DNA of 12,055 nt from CAYVQE01 sp964633205 (GTDB lineage Bacteria; Myxococcota; B64-G9): contig CAZWFN010000173.1 of the NCBI GenBank assembly GCA_964633205.1, positions 1 to 12,055 on the forward strand. Direction: 5' to 3'. The notes under the pieces were generated by a model, which saw nothing but the letters and a program-made list of their open reading frames with translations, was not told where the DNA came from and did no database searches. Position 1 is the stretch's first letter. Each line of letters begins with the position of its first letter. A program made the position numbers and the translations under genes. Of this stretch, positions 5,838-12,055 are shown piece after piece.

Positions 5838-6377
5838 TCAGTCGGTGATGCCGACCACGGACCAGCCGGCTTCCTGCTCGCGCTCGCCCAGGATGAGCAC
5901 CATCCCGCGGCGTTTCGGGAAGGTGACCACCGCGTACCAGCACGCTTTCGGCTCGAGATGGTCGTACTTGGCCGGCAGTGCACCGAACCGTTCGACCGCC
6001 CGGGCGTGCTGCAGCGGCTCGACCTCAGGGGGACCGGCCTTTTGCAGGCTGCGGCCGTATTGGGCGAAGATCTTCTCCCACCAGGCCTCGATGGCTTCGC
6101 GCCCCTCGAGCCGGCGGCCGGCGAAGGTGAACGGATCGGCGCCCATGCTGGCCAGCAGCTCGGCCTCGGCCTTGCCCAGCGTCTCGGCGAACACCCGGGC
6201 CACCGCGGTCACCTCTTCCTCGACACTGTCGAACTTCAGCTCGGGCGGGACCATCTCCTCTTCGAGCTTGTCGGAAAACGGGGCATAGGGGTCGATCGGA
6301 TCGGCCGCCCGAACCCCGCCGGCGCAGGCCAGCCCCACCAGCAGGCCGACCCAGCGGCTTGCGCTCGGCGGTCTCAC
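5838..6377 (-). CDS. Small exported protein, possibly NTF2/SnoaL-like
   Basis: The protein has 179 residues and starts with GTG; GGAGG (6385-6389) lies 7 bases upstream. Residues 1-24 form a signal peptide (WVGLLVGLACAGGVRA, cleavage after A24). The mature part begins with an acidic segment, then a helix-rich region (VEEEVTAVARVFAETLG...). A REAIEAWWEKIF segment resembles the G/R-x-x-I-x-x-W/F pattern of NTF2-like stress or scavenger domains, and the protein ends in strands (CWYAVVTF, GMVLILG, GWSVVGITD). This resemblance is loose, and the fold assignment is tentative. The start codon overlaps the purC stop by 4 bases (GTGA), so it is translationally coupled to purC. A role in purine synthesis is unlikely given the signal peptide. 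No catalytic residues can be named. Confidence 0.55.
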   Translation of the reverse strand: MRPPSASRWVGLLVGLACAGGVRAADPIDPYAPFSDKLEEEMVPPELKFDSVEEEVTAVARVFAETLGKAEAELLASMGADPFTFAGRRLEGREAIEAWWEKIFAQYGRSLQKAGPPEVEPLQHARAVERFGALPAKYDHLEPKACWYAVVTFPKRRGMVLILGEREQEAGWSVVGITD

Positions 6378-7351
6378 GGCACGGCCTCCGGCCCGATGCC
6401 GAACTCGCGCAGGTTGGTCGCCAACCGATCGCCCGGATCCAGCCGCGGCGGCTCGCCGGGTTTGCCGGTCAGGCGCTGCTGCAGCTCCAGGTAGGTGCGG
6501 GCCAGCTGCAACCGCAGCGCGTCGGACAGCGCCGGCGGCTCGCCCTGGCCCGCGTAGCCGCGATCGAGCAACCACTGGCGGGCGTTCTCTTTGTCCAGCA
6601 TCTTCTGCCGCTCCCCGGCCGCGAAACGGGGCTGGTACTCCGAAGCTTCCCAATAGCGGCTGGAGTCCGGGGTGTGGATCTCGTCGATCACCATGACTCG
6701 GTCACCGTCGAGGCCGAACTCGTACTTGGTGTCGACCAGGATCAGCCCCCGGTCGGCCGCCTCCTGCTCGGCGCGGGCGAACAGGGCGAAAGCCGCCTGG
6801 CGCACCTGCTGCCAGACGGGCTCGGCCACCAGGCCCTGCTCCAGGATCTGGGCCTCGGAGATGGGCGCGTCGTGCTCGCCCTGCTCGGCCTTGGTGGTCG
6901 GGGTCAGCAGCGGTTCGTCGAAGCGCTGATCCGAGCGCAGATCATCGGGCAGGGTCATGCCGTAGATCTCGCGCCGGCCGGCCTCGTAGTCGCGCCACAG
7001 GCTGCCGGTGATGTAGCGGCGCACCACCACCTCCACCGGCAGCGGCCGCACCTTGCGCACCAGCATGGCCACCGGGTCGGGCACCGACAGCACGTGGTTG
7101 GGCACCAGGTCGGCGGTGCGCTCGAACCAGTGGGCGGCGATGGTGTTGAGCGCCTGGCCCTTGCAGGGCACGGTGCCGAGCACCACGTCGAAGGCCGAGA
7201 TGCGGTCGGTGGTGATGATCAGCAGCTCCTCGCCCAGGTCGTAGATGTCGCGCACCTTGCCCCGTTGCGGCTCGGGCAGCCCTTGCAGATCGGTCTTCTC
7301 CAAGGCGAAGTCCAGCGATTCTTGCAGCGCTTTTTCGTCTATCTGGTTCAT
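6374..7351 (-). CDS. purC: Phosphoribosylaminoimidazole-succinocarboxamide synthase (SAICAR synthetase), long form
   Basis: PurC joins aspartate to CAIR using ATP, a late step of de novo purine synthesis in the cytoplasm. The protein has 325 residues, longer than the about 237 of E. coli PurC and nearer the yeast Ade1-like form found in many bacteria. Visible motifs are GKVRDIYDLG (31-40, ATP-binding loop), TTDRISAFDVVLG (47-59), the first PROSITE-type signature P105-V-E-V-V-V-R-R-Y-I-T-G-S117, and the second signature LVDTKYEFG (D207, K209, E211). The C-terminal part with ARQWLLDRGY is also typical of the long form. The ATG start has only a weak GGTG ahead of it. A promoter-like element ends so close to the ATG that the mRNA may be leaderless. 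The stop overlaps the next gene by 4 bases. Confidence 0.95.
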   Translation of the reverse strand: MNQIDEKALQESLDFALEKTDLQGLPEPQRGKVRDIYDLGEELLIITTDRISAFDVVLGTVPCKGQALNTIAAHWFERTADLVPNHVLSVPDPVAMLVRKVRPLPVEVVVRRYITGSLWRDYEAGRREIYGMTLPDDLRSDQRFDEPLLTPTTKAEQGEHDAPISEAQILEQGLVAEPVWQQVRQAAFALFARAEQEAADRGLILVDTKYEFGLDGDRVMVIDEIHTPDSSRYWEASEYQPRFAAGERQKMLDKENARQWLLDRGYAGQGEPPALSDALRLQLARTYLELQQRLTGKPGEPPRLDPGDRLATNLREFGIGPEAVP

Positions 7352-7357
7352 GAGGCA

Positions 7358-7386
7358 CCGATAGCATTCCAACCGGCGGCGGTCAA
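7358..7386 (-). promoter_or_regulatory. Candidate purC promoter, possibly giving a leaderless mRNA
   Basis: Read on the minus strand, TTGACC (plus 7381-7386) is followed after exactly 17 bases by TATCGG (plus 7358-7363). The predicted first transcribed base, 6-7 bases downstream, is at or next to the A of the purC ATG at 7351. The lack of a good Shine-Dalgarno sequence fits this. The -10 box matches only three of six consensus bases. Confidence 0.35.
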
Positions 7387-7474
7387 GACGGACCGTCCGC
7401 CCTGAATCCTCCAGCCAAGCAGCGATGCGAAGTCCTACCCGTTCCAAGCGTCGACAGAATCTCGGATTCCCAGT

Positions 7475-7491
7475 CTCACCGAAACGGTGAG
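7475..7491. other. Perfect 7-bp hairpin in the purC-rtcB gap
   Basis: CTCACCG (7475-7481) and CGGTGAG (7485-7491) enclose an AAA loop. It lies about 120 bases beyond the rtcB stop and upstream of the purC promoter candidate. No T-run follows on either strand. It could be part of a termination or RNA-end structure, or an operator for purC. The rest of this 260-base gap (7352-7611) shows no convincing gene. Confidence 0.3.
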
Positions 7492-7547
7492 TCGTTCGAA
7501 CCGGCCACTGAGCCCGCGGGCCACCGGCAGCTGTGGGATACCGGCTG

Positions 7548-7584
7548 CAGCGTCGCGCGGACGCTGGGTTGGGGTTGTGGTTGC
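7548..7584 (-). terminator. Possible terminator of rtcB: C-rich stretch then 7-bp hairpin
   Basis: In the rtcB transcript, about 28 bases after the stop codon, there is a C- and A-rich, G-poor stretch (plus 7566-7584). It is followed by a hairpin with arms CAGCGTC (plus 7548-7554) and GACGCTG (plus 7560-7566) and a 5-base loop. A C-rich, G-poor stretch is the kind of sequence Rho loads on. There is no U-run, so Rho-type termination is likelier than intrinsic. Confidence 0.35.
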
Positions 7585-7611
7585 GCGGTGGCCCGGGCCG
7601 GCCGGCTCGGC

Positions 7612-9072
7612 TCAACCCTTGATCACCACCAGCGGTTCCAGCTTGACCACCCGGCGGCACAGGCCGGCGCCCTCGAGCACCCGCACCACGTCGGCGGCGT
7701 CCTTGTAGGCCTCCGGCATCTCCTCGGCCAGGGTGGAGCGCGAAGCCGAGCGCACCCGGATGCCCCGCTGACCGAGCTCGGCGGCGATGGAGCGGCCGCG
7801 GGCGGTCTTCTTGGCCTGGTTGCGGCTCAGCCGCCGGCCCGCTCCGTGGCAGGTCGAGCCGTAGGCCTCGTCCAGGCCGCGCTCGGTGCCCACCAGCACG
7901 TGGGAGTAGCGGCCCATGTCGCCGGGCACCAGGGCCGGCTGGCCGACCGCTCGGTAGTCCGCCGGCACCTCCGGGTGGCCCGGCGGAAAGGCCCGGGTGG
8001 CCCCCTTGCGGTGGACGCACAGACGCCGCGGCCGACCGTCGACCCGATGGTTCTCGAGCTTGGCCATGTTGTGGGCCACGTCGTAGACCAGCTCCAGCCC
8101 CAAACGCTCCAGGGGCCGCTCCAGCACCTGGGCGAAGGCCCGGCGCAGCCAGTGGCTGATCAGCTGTCGGTTGACGAAGGCGTAGTTGGCCGCCGCCGCC
8201 ATGGCCGCCAGATAGGCCCGACCGGCGGCCGAGTCCACCGGGGCGCAGGCCAGCTGGCGGTCGGGCAGCACCAGCCCGTGGCGTTCGGCTGCCCGCGGCA
8301 TGCGCTTGAGGAAGTCGCTGCACACCTGGTGGCCCAGCCCGCGCGAACCGGTATGCACCAGCACGGCGATCTGGCCCTGCTGCAGCCCGAACCGCTCCGC
8401 CGCCTGCTGGTGGTGGACCTCGGTGACCACATCCACCTCGATGAAGTGGTTGCCCGAGCCCAGGGTGCCGAGCTGGGCACTGCCCCGCTCGAACGCCCGG
8501 GCGGAGATGTCGGCCACCGCGGCGTCCGCGATGCAGCCGTCCGACTCGATGTGCGCTCGATCCCCCGGCTCGGTAAAGCCCCGCTGCTCGGCCCAGCCCA
8601 CGCCTTGCTCCAGCACCGCGGTCAGATCCTTGCGGCCCAGCTTCAGGTCGCCCCGGCGCGAGCCCACCCCGGCCGGGACGGCCTGGGCCAGGCCCTCGGC
8701 CAGCACATCCAGCCGGCCCGCCAGCTCGTCGCGGCCCAGCCGGGAGCGCATCAGGCGCACCCCGCAGTTGATGTCGTAGCCGACCCCGCCGGGCGAGACC
8801 ACCCCGCGCTCGACGTCGAAGGCGGCCACCCCGCCGATGGGAAAGCCGTAGCCCTGGTGGATGTCCGGCATACCGATCGAGGGGCCCACCAGCCCCGGCA
8901 GTTGGGCCACGTCAGCCACCTGGCGCAGGCTGGCATCGTCGCGCAGGGCTCGTTCGAGCCGCTCGTCGGCGTAGATCAGACCACAACGGCCCGATCCGCC
9001 CGCGATGTCCAGCTGCAGGCGCCAGGGGTCCAGGCGCCGGACGGCGATGATCTCGGCCGGGGCTGGTGCCAT
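7612..9072 (-). CDS. rtcB: RNA-splicing ligase RtcB
   Basis: RtcB seals RNA ends bearing 2',3'-cyclic phosphate or 3'-phosphate to 5'-OH ends, using GTP and Mn2+. In bacteria it repairs cleaved tRNA or rRNA. The 486-residue protein has the normal family length (about 480). Metal ligands are visible in GVGYD100-I-N-C103, GSGNH209-FIEV, H240-TGSRGLGH and H334-NMAKLEN. The guanylated histidine is H409 in CHGAGRRLSR. The ending VVKLEPLVVIKG is the family C-terminus. All catalytic residues I know of are present, so it should be active. The ATG has only a weak AGG ahead. It starts 10 bases after a DJ-1/PfpI-family gene and is probably co-transcribed and translationally linked with it. No RtcA cyclase, archease or RtcR regulator gene is in view, so the regulation of classical E. 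coli rtcBA is not indicated. Confidence 0.97.
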   Translation of the reverse strand: MAPAPAEIIAVRRLDPWRLQLDIAGGSGRCGLIYADERLERALRDDASLRQVADVAQLPGLVGPSIGMPDIHQGYGFPIGGVAAFDVERGVVSPGGVGYDINCGVRLMRSRLGRDELAGRLDVLAEGLAQAVPAGVGSRRGDLKLGRKDLTAVLEQGVGWAEQRGFTEPGDRAHIESDGCIADAAVADISARAFERGSAQLGTLGSGNHFIEVDVVTEVHHQQAAERFGLQQGQIAVLVHTGSRGLGHQVCSDFLKRMPRAAERHGLVLPDRQLACAPVDSAAGRAYLAAMAAAANYAFVNRQLISHWLRRAFAQVLERPLERLGLELVYDVAHNMAKLENHRVDGRPRRLCVHRKGATRAFPPGHPEVPADYRAVGQPALVPGDMGRYSHVLVGTERGLDEAYGSTCHGAGRRLSRNQAKKTARGRSIAAELGQRGIRVRSASRSTLAEEMPEAYKDAADVVRVLEGAGLCRRVVKLEPLVVIKG

Positions 9073-9082
9073 GGCGGCCGGC

Positions 9083-9613
9083 CTAGCCGGAGCCCTGGCG
9101 GATCGCGTCGATGATCGCCCGCAGGAAGGCGGGCAGGTCGTCAGGCGTGCGGCTGGTGACCAGCTTGCCGTCGCTGACCACGTCGCGGTCGACCCACTCG
9201 GCGCCGGCGTGGGTCAGATCGTCGCGGATGGCGAAGAACGAGGTGACCACCTTGCCCTTGAGGATGCCGGCCGAAGCCAGCATCCAGCCGGCGTGGCAGA
9301 TGGCGGCCACCACCTTGCCGGCGGCGTGCATGTCGCGCACCAAGGCCACCATGGATTCGTGGCGGCGCATGTGATCCGGCGCATAGCCGCCCGGGATGAC
9401 CACGGCGTCGTGGTTGACGGCCTCGATTTCAGCTGCGCCGGCCGCGGCGGTCAGCGGCATGCCGTACTTGCCCTGGTAGCTATCGCCCTTGTTCGCGCCG
9501 ACCACCGTGACCCGAGCGCCGGCCTCCTGCAGCCGGTAGTAGGGGTAGATGAACTCGTACTCGTTGTACAGCTGCTCGGCCAGGATCAACACCGACTTGC
9601 CTTCGAGCTCCAT
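9083..9613 (-). CDS. DJ-1/PfpI superfamily protein (PfpI/YraA type)
   Basis: The 176-residue cytoplasmic protein starts at an ATG with AGGAGG (plus 9620-9625) 6 bases upstream. It has the flavodoxin-like PfpI fold markers: VLILAEQLYNEYEFIYPYYRL (with E20 at the position of the PfpI catalytic glutamate), VVIPGGYAPDHMRR (71-84), the nucleophile elbow AIC106-H107-AGW, then KGKVVTSF, GAEWVDRDVV and TSRTPDDLPAF. Cys106-His107 corresponds to the Cys-His pair of PfpI. Relatives have been described as proteases, general stress proteins and, disputedly, as protein/nucleotide deglycases; the chemistry cannot be decided here. A likely extended -10 promoter lies about 78-86 bases upstream, and rtcB follows after 10 bases. 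The pairing suggests a stress-response operon. Confidence 0.9.
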   Translation of the reverse strand: MELEGKSVLILAEQLYNEYEFIYPYYRLQEAGARVTVVGANKGDSYQGKYGMPLTAAAGAAEIEAVNHDAVVIPGGYAPDHMRRHESMVALVRDMHAAGKVVAAICHAGWMLASAGILKGKVVTSFFAIRDDLTHAGAEWVDRDVVSDGKLVTSRTPDDLPAFLRAIIDAIRQGSG

Positions 9614-9690
9614 GGACAGCCTCCTTTGCGCAGCGGAGGCGGCGTCGGCCGCGATGCGGCCGCCCGGACCGCCGCCTGGGTCTCGGATGG

Positions 9691-9699
9691 ATTTTAGCA
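9691..9699 (-). promoter_or_regulatory. Candidate extended -10 promoter for the pfpI-like gene and rtcB
   Basis: Read on the minus strand, TG-C-TAAAAT is an extended -10 element (TAAAAT matches five of six consensus bases). It stands out in GC-rich DNA. No clear -35 box lies 17 bases upstream, which extended -10 promoters can do without. The leader would be about 70 bases. The rest of the 211-base gap (9614-9824) holds a small GC-rich palindrome at 9722-9736 and nothing gene-like. Confidence 0.45.
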
Positions 9700-9824
9700 A
9701 GTTCGATGCCGGAATGGAGGCCGCGCCCAGGGCGCGAGATCACTCGGTCTTTCGGCGCTTCGGGCTTCGGCTGGTCCATTTTGGGCCGTTCGAAGCGCGC
9801 TTGACAGGCGGCCGGCGGAGTCGT

Positions 9825-11648
9825 TCAGACGCGGGTCTTGGGATTGCGGCGCTTGGCGGTCAGGGCGCGCTTGCGCAGGCGGATGGCGTCCGGGGTGACC
9901 TCGACCAGCTCGTCGTCGCGGATCCACTCCAGGCAGCGCTCCAGTGGCATGGCCTGCGGGGGCGAGACCACCGTGTTCTCGTCCCTGCCGGCGGCGCGCA
10001 GGTTGGTCAGCTTCTTGGGCCGCACCGCATTGACGTCCAGGTCGATGTCGCGCGAGTGCTCGCCGATGATCATGCCCTGGTAGACCTCGGTGCCCGGGCG
10101 GATGAACAGCCGGCCGCGGGGCTGCAAGTGGAACAGGGCGTAGGGCGTGGTCGGGCCCGGCCGATCGGCCACCAGCGCACCCGAAGAGCGCTGGGCGATG
10201 GGGCCGGTCCAGCCGATCCAGCCGTCGAACAGGCTGTGCTGGACGATGGTGCCGCGGGTGGCGGTCAGCAGTTGGCTGCGCAGCCCGAACAGACCGCGGG
10301 TGGGCACGCGGTACTCCAGCCGCACCCGCGAGCCGTCCTGGCGCTGGGCGAGCAGCTCGGCGTGGCGATTGCCCAGCGCCTCGGTGACCTGGCCCAGGTG
10401 CTCGGGTGGCACGTCGGCCACCAGCAGCTCCACCGGTTCTTCGACTCCGGTCGGTCCGCGGCGGGTGACCACCTGCGGGCAGCCCACGCACAGCTCGTAG
10501 CCCTCGCGGCGCAGGTTCTCGATCAGCACCGCCAGCTGCAGGTCGCCGCGGCCCAAGACCCGGAACTGGTCCGGGCTGTCGCCGTCCTCGACCCGGATGC
10601 TGACGTTGGCATAGGCCTCCAGGTACAGCCGCTCGCGCAGCTGGCGGCTGGTCAGGTATTGTCCGGAACGGCCGGCCATGGGTCCGTCGTTGATCTGGAA
10701 GGTCATGCTGACGGTCGGCTCATCGACCGCGATGCGCTCCAGCCTTTGGGGGGCCTCCGGATCGCACAGGCTGTCGCCCACCTCGACCCGCTCGATACCG
10801 GCCAGCGCCACGATGTCGCCGCAGCGGGCCTGCTCGCGGGTGATGCGCTGCAGGCCGCTGAAGGTGAAGATGCCGGTCACCCGGGCCGGATGCGGCTCGG
10901 CCGCCCGACCCACCACCGCCACCGCCTGGTTGGGCCGCAGCCCGCCGGCCAGCAGGCGGCCGACCACCAGCCGGCCGACGTAGGGGTCGTAGGCCAGCTG
11001 GTTGACCTGCAGGCACAGGGGCTGATCCGAGCGGTCCACCGGCGCCGGCAGGGTGTCGACCAGGGCGCGCACCAGCGGTCGCAGGTCGCGGCCGGGCAGG
11101 TTCGGATCGCTGCTGGCGCGGCCCTCGCGGGCCACCAAGTAGATCACCGGGAAATCGAGCTGGGCCTCTTCGGCGCCGAGGTCGATGTACAGGTCGTAGA
11201 TGGCGTCGAGCACCTGGGCTGGCCGGGCGTCGGCGCGGTCGATCTTGTTGATGGCCACCACCGACGGCAGGCCGAGTTCCAGCGCCTTGCGCAGCACGAA
11301 GCGGGTCTGGGGCAGGGGACCCTCGGCCGCGTCGACCAGCAGCAGCACCCCGTCGACCATGCGCAGGGCGCGCTCCACCTCACCGCCGAAGTCGGCGTGG
11401 CCCGGAGTGTCCACGATCTGTAGCCGGTGGTCGCCGAAGCGCACCGAGGTGCACTTGGCCATGATGGTGATGCCGCGCTCGCGCTCCTGGGCGTCGCTGT
11501 CCAGGGCCCGATCCTGCACCACCTGGTTGTCGCGAAACAGCCCACTCTGGCGGAACAGGGCGTCGACCAGGGTGGTCTTGCCATGATCCACGTGGGCGAT
11601 GATGGCCAGGTTGCGCAGCTCGGCGCGCATCGACTCGGGCTCGCTCAC
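9825..11648 (-). CDS. typA: Translational GTPase TypA/BipA
   Basis: TypA is a ribosome-binding GTPase related to EF-G and LepA, needed for 50S assembly and growth at low temperature or under stress in studied species. The protein has 607 residues, normal for the family. GTPase motifs are G1 AHVDHGKTT (18-26), G2 ERGITI (57-62), G3 DTPGH (80-84) and G4 NKID (134-137). Further family blocks are SVDEPTVSM-like VDEPTVSMTFQIN, SGRGELHLS-like GRGDLQLAVLIENLRREGYEL, SRGLIGFRS-like TRGLFGLRS, and the C-terminal TypA region (EVYQGMIIGEHSRD, KKLTNLRAAG, ELVEVTPDAIRLRKR). The usual G5 serine-alanine in YASAxxG is replaced, giving YLVAREG. The start is a GTG with GGAGG (plus 11655-11659) 6 bases upstream; ATG 11630 is an in-frame alternative. 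It is transcribed after the clostripain-like gene. Confidence 0.96.
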   Translation of the reverse strand: MSEPESMRAELRNLAIIAHVDHGKTTLVDALFRQSGLFRDNQVVQDRALDSDAQERERGITIMAKCTSVRFGDHRLQIVDTPGHADFGGEVERALRMVDGVLLLVDAAEGPLPQTRFVLRKALELGLPSVVAINKIDRADARPAQVLDAIYDLYIDLGAEEAQLDFPVIYLVAREGRASSDPNLPGRDLRPLVRALVDTLPAPVDRSDQPLCLQVNQLAYDPYVGRLVVGRLLAGGLRPNQAVAVVGRAAEPHPARVTGIFTFSGLQRITREQARCGDIVALAGIERVEVGDSLCDPEAPQRLERIAVDEPTVSMTFQINDGPMAGRSGQYLTSRQLRERLYLEAYANVSIRVEDGDSPDQFRVLGRGDLQLAVLIENLRREGYELCVGCPQVVTRRGPTGVEEPVELLVADVPPEHLGQVTEALGNRHAELLAQRQDGSRVRLEYRVPTRGLFGLRSQLLTATRGTIVQHSLFDGWIGWTGPIAQRSSGALVADRPGPTTPYALFHLQPRGRLFIRPGTEVYQGMIIGEHSRDIDLDVNAVRPKKLTNLRAAGRDENTVVSPPQAMPLERCLEWIRDDELVEVTPDAIRLRKRALTAKRRNPKTRV

Positions 11649-11654
11649 ACCTTT

Positions 11655-11659
11655 CCTCC
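11655..11659 (-). promoter_or_regulatory. Ribosome binding site of typA
   Basis: Read on the minus strand, GGAGG lies 6 bases ahead of GTG 11648. It supports that start over the ATG 18 bases further in. Confidence 0.75.
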
Positions 11660-11670
11660 GCTCCGGGCGC

Positions 11671-11697
11671 CCGGCCGGCCGCTGCGCGGCCGGCCGG
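11671..11697 (-). promoter_or_regulatory. Perfect 12-bp GC hairpin in the typA leader
   Basis: CCGGCCGGCCGC (11671-11682) and GCGGCCGGCCGG (11686-11697) are exact reverse complements around a 3-base loop. Three more pairs are possible beyond a small internal loop (11666-11668 with 11699-11701). The stem is almost all G-C. It ends 22 bases ahead of the typA start codon and 11 bases ahead of its ribosome binding site. It lacks a U-run. It could be a terminator remnant for the upstream gene or a leader element of typA. Confidence 0.55.
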
Positions 11698-11707
11698 TGC
11701 CGCCGGC

Positions 11708-11736
11708 TGCTTACGCTACCTGGCAGCTGGGGTCAA
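11708..11736 (-). promoter_or_regulatory. Candidate typA promoter
   Basis: Read on the minus strand, TTGACC (plus 11731-11736) is followed after 17 bases by TAAGCA (plus 11708-11713). The -35 box is good, the -10 box weak. Transcription would begin near 11701, so the 12-bp hairpin would sit at the very 5' end of the mRNA. Confidence 0.35.
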
Positions 11737-11784
11737 CAGGAAAGAGCGGGCGCTGGCTATTCGCCGGCTGGCCGGCGCCGCGGC

Positions 11785-12055
11785 TCAGTTGGTGAAGTCC
11801 TGCAGGAACTCGTCCCAGGTGGTGTCCTGGCTCCAGACCGCGCCGGCGTCGGTGTAGGCGGCGTCCACGCTGGAGCTGGGGAAGTAAATGGCCATGCCCT
11901 TGGCGCCGGGGTGGCTGGACTGGGCCCGGTTGTAGGCGATGGAGATCTCCAGTTGCGCCACCAGGGCCGCGGCCGCGTCGCGCACCGCCTGCGGCAGGCC
12001 GGCCTCGGCGGCCACCCGCTCGGCGAAATCCTGCAGGTCGCGGTGGTCGCTGATG
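11785..12055 (-). CDS. Clostripain-type (peptidase C11) cysteine peptidase, C-terminal fragment
   Basis: Only the last 89 or so codons are inside the window; the gene runs off the right edge. The visible part reads ISDHRDLQDFAERV..., then LEISIAYNRAQSS, HPGAKGMAIYFPSSS, and an acidic/aromatic end (TTWDEFLQDFTN). The sequence around AKGMAIYFP and the closing W-x-x-F-L segment recall the C-terminal end of clostripain-family caspase-like peptidases, which cleave after arginine and are usually secreted. The catalytic His-Cys dyad would lie in the missing N-terminal portion, so activity and export cannot be judged. The stop codon is followed by a GC-rich inverted repeat (11762-11777, loop of only 2 bases) with no T-run. 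Confidence 0.72.
   Translation of the reverse strand, partial: ISDHRDLQDFAERVAAEAGLPQAVRDAAAALVAQLEISIAYNRAQSSHPGAKGMAIYFPSSSVDAAYTDAGAVWSQDTTWDEFLQDFTN

Noticed and set aside
6300..6377. Possible lipobox GLAC in the signal peptide of the small exported protein
   Set aside because: The -3 position is Gly rather than Leu or another aliphatic residue, and a normal cleavage site VRA lies just downstream.
6378..6653. An upstream extension of the small exported protein into purC
   Set aside because: The extra residues are Arg/Ala/Pro-rich shadow of purC. The GTG at 6377 has GGAGG 7 bases upstream and starts a normal signal peptide.
7588..9114. A 508-codon open frame on the plus strand opposite rtcB
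   Set aside because: The minus strand encodes a complete RtcB with all catalytic residues; the plus frame shows only His/Gln/Val/Gly-rich shadow sequence.
9722..9736. GC-rich palindrome after typA considered as an intrinsic terminator
   Set aside because: The arms meet at a single base, leaving a short effective stem, and no T-run follows on the minus strand.
9549..11423. A 624-codon open frame on the plus strand opposite typA
   Set aside because: It is the shadow of typA: composition is low-complexity and there is no family motif or ribosome binding site.
1..12055. CRISPR array, insertion sequence, integrase, toxin-antitoxin or other known defence locus
   Set aside because: No direct-repeat array, terminal repeats or related proteins were seen on either strand.

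Overview
The window looks like a chromosomal housekeeping region of a high-G+C (about two-thirds or more by eye) Gram-negative bacterium. Gram-negative is supported by a predicted outer-membrane beta-barrel, several signal peptides, a lipoprotein and a candidate sigma-54 promoter. A coaD gene followed directly by a class I aspartate-type aminotransferase is an arrangement I associate with Geobacter/Desulfuromonas-type (deltaproteobacterial) genomes. That placement is from memory and only moderately secure. I see no tRNA, rRNA, CRISPR array, insertion sequence or phage gene. No gap between genes exceeds about 260 bases.

Plus strand, 1-5725. The window opens with the 3' end of rsmD (16S rRNA methyltransferase). 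A promoter-like TTGACA-17-TAGTTT follows, then a tight run of coaD (coenzyme A synthesis), a class I aminotransferase, and a secreted TPR plus beta-barrel protein. After a 196-base gap come a secreted FecR-domain protein and a 257-residue lipoprotein of unknown family. The gap holds two palindromes and a strong sigma-54-type promoter match. The three envelope genes (2169-5725) are the least ordinary part of the window. They read as a small cell-surface module in which an outer-membrane TPR-barrel protein, a FecR-domain partner and a lipoprotein could work together, possibly with the lipoprotein as cargo. This role is inference.

Minus strand, 12055-5838. Read in the direction of transcription: the 3' end of a clostripain-type (C11) peptidase; typA/bipA (ribosome-associated GTPase), whose leader holds a perfect 12-bp hairpin; a DJ-1/PfpI-family protein 10 bases ahead of rtcB (RNA ligase), a likely stress and RNA-repair pair; then purC (purine synthesis, long form). 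The purC promoter would give an almost leaderless mRNA. purC overlaps by 4 bases a small exported protein that may have an NTF2-like fold. The two strands converge between 5726 and 5837.
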